The notes under the pieces: model-generated
Database searches by the model: none
What the model was told of the DNA's origin: nothing
Seen by the model: only the letters and a program-made list of their open reading frames with translations
Shown: positions 60,605 through 64,000 of the stretch, in pieces
Layout: each line of letters begins with the position of its first letter
Numbering within the stretch: position 1 is the first letter of the stretch
Made by a program: the position numbers and the translations under genes
Source of the DNA: Mactra quadrangularis
Taxonomy: Eukaryota > Mollusca > Bivalvia > Venerida > Mactridae
Direction of reading: 5' to 3'
Length of the DNA stretch: 64,000 nucleotides
Assembly: GCA_025267735.1 (NCBI GenBank)
Contig: CM046299.1
Location: 29,551,327 to 29,615,326, forward strand

Positions 60605-61000
60605 ACCAAGGTTATTCCATAGGGATCTGTGTTGGGTCCTCTGTTATTCCTTTTTATCATAAATGATCTGCCTGAAATTATAAAATAATTCACATTTGCA
60701 GATGATTGCATCCTAAATAGTAATATTAAGTCTAAAGACTAACTATCCTATGGAGATTCTAAACTTCCTGGCACATGGGAGGCAATGTCACCAATGTAGG
60801 GAATTAATTTTCAATAGCAGAAATGCAAAGTTTAAAGACGTCTCACAGTAGGACACCACTCAGATCTACCTAGCTTTAAAGTACTTGGGTGAAACTTCAA
60901 TCTGATCAGATGAAAAAACAAAATGTTAAAATGTGGCTTATAAAGTTTTTAAAGTATTGCAGAACTGCTTATTTTCACAACTGTTACATTCTCTAACAAA
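60605..61000 (+). pseudogene. Non-LTR reverse transcriptase relic
   Basis: The plus strand encodes GSVLGPLLFLFIINDLPEII and FADDCILNS, matching the PQGSVLGPLLF and FADD catalytic motifs of CR1/jockey-type elements. Stops interrupt the frame (one replaces the Q of PQG) and no upstream or downstream domains are intact. Confidence 0.85.
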
Positions 61001-61154
61001 AATCTGTTTATTCTCTTCACACTCTCAACTAATCATACCACCATTACTATTGTCAATAATAACAGCATTGATGTACTTCATAGACATAGATGTAGAATAA
61101 ACTGAGCCTAAATAAAAGGCCTATAATTGATTTATATTTTATTTTTAGTTTTTT

Positions 61155-61235
61155 TTTTACTGGGATTACCTGTACCCTCTTTGGGACATGAGATTCCGAA
61201 TCCCGGCGTGCTACCAACTGCTCTATCGACCCGTG
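61155..61235 (-). repeat. V-SINE tRNA-head fragment
   Basis: On the minus strand CGGGTCGATAGAGCAGTTGG (A-box region) precedes GGGATTCGGAATCTC (B-box region). It lacks a body. Confidence 0.5.
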
Positions 61236-61683
61236 TTAATCTGGGTATGCCAATGTGTAGCTTAAGGTCTTTAGCTAACCTGTGTGTAAACTGTTAATGA
61301 ACGATTTAATGTCGCATCTAAGTCTTATGAAAATCAAAATGAAAAAAGGGGCTTATAAAGTTTTGGAAGCCAGAACTAGCCAGTGTGATGTTTCATGCCA
61401 CGATTCTGGTCATCAAGACTTCAAGTGCTGTTATTGAATCAGGTTAAAAATACTAACTGCAGTCTTTAAGCACATTATAATCTGGACTTATTTGTAGAAC
61501 GATCTTAAAGAAACAGCAAAATGTGACTCACCCATGTATACATATATAAAAGGAAGAGAAATAAATTATTTATAAAGCGCTTACAGGATTCTGACGCAAA
61601 GCGTTTGTCAGAAATGATGTGACTGTGTATGAAATAATACGGAGACGTAGATTGGTTAGAGTGTTGATATTGCGTCGTATCGA

Positions 61684-61688
61684 CCAAT
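61684..61688 (+). promoter_or_regulatory. CCAAT box before RNF113
   Basis: CCAAT in ACCAATCAAAAG, 40 nt before the ATG. The start itself sits in CAAAATGGCGGA, a YY1-like word common at housekeeping promoters. Confidence 0.45.
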
Positions 61689-61727
61689 CAAAAGCGAGGT
61701 AACATTTTGATCACACACCGTTTCAAA

Positions 61728-61830
61728 ATGGCGGACAGTGACAAAACTGAAGAGAAGAAAGTGTGTACTTTCTTCAAAAGCAGTGGAAAGAAACGTCAAC
61801 AAAGAAAACGTGTTGCCTCTAGTGATGAAG
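61728..61830 (+). CDS. RNF113: RNF113-like spliceosomal RING protein, first coding exon (partial)
   Basis: Exon 1 encodes 34 residues plus one base (MADSDKTEEKKVCTFFKSSG, then KKRQQRKRVASSDE) and ends at donor GAAG^GTAAAA, in phase 1. The VCTFF-K-GKK-RKR pattern followed by SSDEG matches the conserved N terminus of RNF113A/Cwc24, a zinc-finger and RING protein of the activated spliceosome with ubiquitin ligase activity. The CCCH finger and RING domain would be in later exons; none was found before the window ends. Good ATG context (AAAATGGCG). It is divergent from CRPPA, 1.6 kb between the start codons. Only the N terminus supports the name, so the identity is probable and not certain. Confidence 0.7.
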
Positions 61831-61939
61831 GTAAAAAATGGCACATAAAAACTTCTATATGTTAATTCAAATATGTCTGATTTTCCAACAACGTCGTACA
61901 AACGTTAGAAATTAGACGAATCGGACGGTTTATGGACCG

Positions 61940-63680
61940 AAGGGTCCTCCTAAAACACTGACCGCTTAACTGACGAGTTAAATATAGTGCGCTTAACTGA
62001 CGAGTTAAATATAGTGCAATTATGTTCTTAACTGACCAGTTGAATAAAGAAGGGATTAAAATGACTGTATTGCTTGAGTGTTATGTTGATATTGTTAGAT
62101 TATTTTTTTATATTTTATGATGATGTTGTGGTATATTACCAAATTCAATAATGTCATTATAAGAAATAATAAATAGTTTTAAAAAATGAAAAAAAAATAA
62201 AAAGATACTTAATTAAAAGTAGAAAATGAGATAGCGATATTTATGATTTTACATTAAAAATAATTTTTCAAATTTATTAATTTCAGATAATTTAACAATA
62301 AGACAAGACGTATTTATTTCAGAATAAAATGATTTAAATATTATTTTTGAATGTCAGAGTATTTAACTGACCAAATGAGGGTAAAATGTTTAACTGACCA
62401 AATGAATAGAAAATGTTTTGCTGACCAAATATGTAAGGGATTATATTTTAATAAAAACCGTTAAATGAGCAAACTAATGTCTAATGCTTTACTGACCATT
62501 TAAGAAATAAGATATTTTTTATCAAATTAAATGGCCAAATAACTATAACTCGCTTGACAGACGAAAAGAATATTGAACGAATTACTGACTAATGATTTCA
62601 CGGATGAATAAACACTCTTTGTTTAACTGGTCAGTGTTTTAGGATGTCAATTCTTAACTGACCAGTTAAATATAGAGTGGTTATTCGACCATGAAAATAT
62701 AACTGACCAAATTGAAAAAAAAATATTGAAAGATTTGATTTCTTTTGTTTATTGCATTGGTAGATAATTAATTAAAGGATATGAAGTTAAACTTTTTAAA
62801 CAAACCAAAATGTTGAAAGCTTAGCTGAACGAATATAAAATGCTTAACTGACCAAATGAATATAGAATGCTTAACTGACCAAATGAATATAGAAGGCTTA
62901 ACTGACCAAATATATATAGAATGTTCTGACCAAATGAATATAGAATGCTTAACTGACCAAATGAATCTAGAAGGCTTAACTGACTAAAATATAGAAAAGC
63001 TTAACTGACCAAAGAATGCTTAACTGACCAATTGAATATAGAGCACTTAACTGACCAATTGAACATGGAACACTTAACTGACCAAATGAATATGAAGAGC
63101 TTAACTGACCAATTGAAAATAGAAAGCTTAACTGACCAAATGAATATAGAAGGTTTAACTGACCAAATGAGTATGGAATGATAGTTTAATAACGAACGTT
63201 AAACTAATCAAACTAATGTCGAAGACTTCACTGACCATTTATTTATGGTCTAAATAAATACCAAAAAATGTTTTTATCAATTTTAATGACCAAATCGCTG
63301 TAAAACACTTGACTGACGAAACGAATATAGTATGCTTTACTGACCAATGATTTCACGGATCAATAAACACTCTTTGTTTAACTGGTCAGTTAAGGATCAC
63401 AATTCTTAACTGACGAGTTAAATATAGAGTGGTCATTAGACCGTGAAAATATAACTGACCAAAATGAAGAAACTCTTTGTATTGAAAGATTCCCTTGTAT
63501 TTGTATCTTGCAATAACAGATGAATAATCAGAAGAAATGTAATCTTAAAAAAATTAACCGACCAAAGGAATATAGACCATTTGAAAATGTATTGCTAAAT
63601 GACTAAATGAATTTGAAGGCTTAACTGACCAAATCAGAGCAGAATGCCTCCGTCTTTGTTTAAAGGTTGCTGACAAACTG
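61940..63680. repeat. ~26-bp tandem repeats (CTTAACTGACCAAATGAATATA) in RNF113 intron 1
   Basis: The unit is CTTAACTGACCAAATGAATA followed by TAGAAT or similar. It is regular in 62840-63180 and scattered elsewhere. A larger ~755-bp repeat is visible: GAATAAACACTCTTTGTTTA near 62605 recurs near 63362 (GATCAATAAACACTCTTTGT) with matching flanks. The first part has inverted ends: CCTAAAACACTGACC at 61951 and its complement near 62628. Confidence 0.9.
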
Positions 63681-64000
63681 TCAAAAACTTTATTTGAAAG
63701 TTAAGCGTTCTATATTCATCTAAATATTTATGACATAGTCGTTTTTACCGATTCTTATGTATGGCAGCGAAATCTTTGGAAAAAGCTTGACATGCCGGAA
63801 AATAATAATATTTCCTTTCTTTTTTTTCTTTTTTTAATATTTTTTTTAATATTTCCTTTCTTCATAAAATAAAATAAAGCGCACTGCCTACTCCAATAAT
63901 ACTTTTGCGCGGCGAATACGGACGATAACTTATTGCTACAAACCAAAAAAAACACAATTAGATTATTTAATCACTGTACTGTCAAACCCAAGTGTTTATG
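63681..64000. other. Intron sequence, no exon seen
   Basis: AT-rich with T/C runs at 63810-63860. No RNF113 exon could be recognised. Confidence 0.5.

Larger units (their letters stand above)
60094..61727. other. Divergent intergenic region between CRPPA and RNF113
   Basis: Should hold the promoters of both genes. It contains a LINE reverse transcriptase relic (60605-61000) and a V-SINE head fragment (61155-61235). A CCAAT box at 61684-61688 lies 40 nt before the RNF113 ATG. Confidence 0.55.

Noticed and set aside
1..64000. CRISPR arrays, bacterial operons, phage or other prokaryotic defence systems
   Set aside because: All repeats are tandem or transposon-related, genes are intron-split, and there are no prokaryotic gene clusters.

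Overview
The window is eukaryotic and almost certainly from a mollusc, most likely a bivalve. It is AT-rich, its genes are split by GT-AG introns, and it is dominated by DNA transposons, MITEs, V-SINE-like and tRNA-headed SINEs, LINE tails and long tandem arrays. The species cannot be named from the sequence alone. Three protein genes can be supported, and most other open reading frames are chance or repeat-derived.

Left third (1-31 kb): no cellular gene was found. Positions 1-11.3 kb hold a satellite built from ~396-bp monomers arranged as ~792-bp dimers. The array switches orientation near 3.83 kb and encloses a two-copy ~1.2-kb duplication. It ends in a cluster of short palindromes and a CCCCGCGGGG motif. 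Then come an ATCGGCCCGAT-rich transposon (13.9-15.7 kb), a compound inverted repeat (23.0-24.3 kb), and a three-level nest in which a V-SINE is split by a 3.6-kb inverted-repeat element that is itself split by a hAT element with a perfect 8-bp target duplication (25.3-29.1 kb).

Middle (31-35 kb, + strand): a gene with two coding exons encodes a 768-residue coiled-coil adaptor. Its N terminus resembles AZI2/TBKBP1 (TBK1 adaptors) and its C terminus carries two zinc fingers, one NEMO/optineurin-like and one TAX1BP1/TBKBP1-like. This suggests a role in TBK1/IKK-epsilon innate signalling or selective autophagy. Its first coding exon lies between two copies of a ~190-bp inverted repeat.

Right third (44.8-60.1 kb, - strand): a complete nine-exon gene for CRPPA (ISPD), the CDP-ribitol-forming enzyme of alpha-dystroglycan glycosylation, was assembled exon by exon. 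All splice phases are consistent and the product is 400 residues. Its introns hold two defective Tc1 elements, a hAT MITE, SINEs, a 1.1-kb 30-bp minisatellite and a short array resembling its own exon-3 splice donor. Head-to-head with it, 1.6 kb away, is the first exon of a probable RNF113 (spliceosomal RING protein) gene at 61.7 kb; its intron carries 1.7 kb of ~26-bp repeats and the gene leaves the window.

The adaptor gene and CRPPA converge, separated by ~10 kb of intergenic repeats. No CRISPR array, prokaryotic operon or phage-like system is present.
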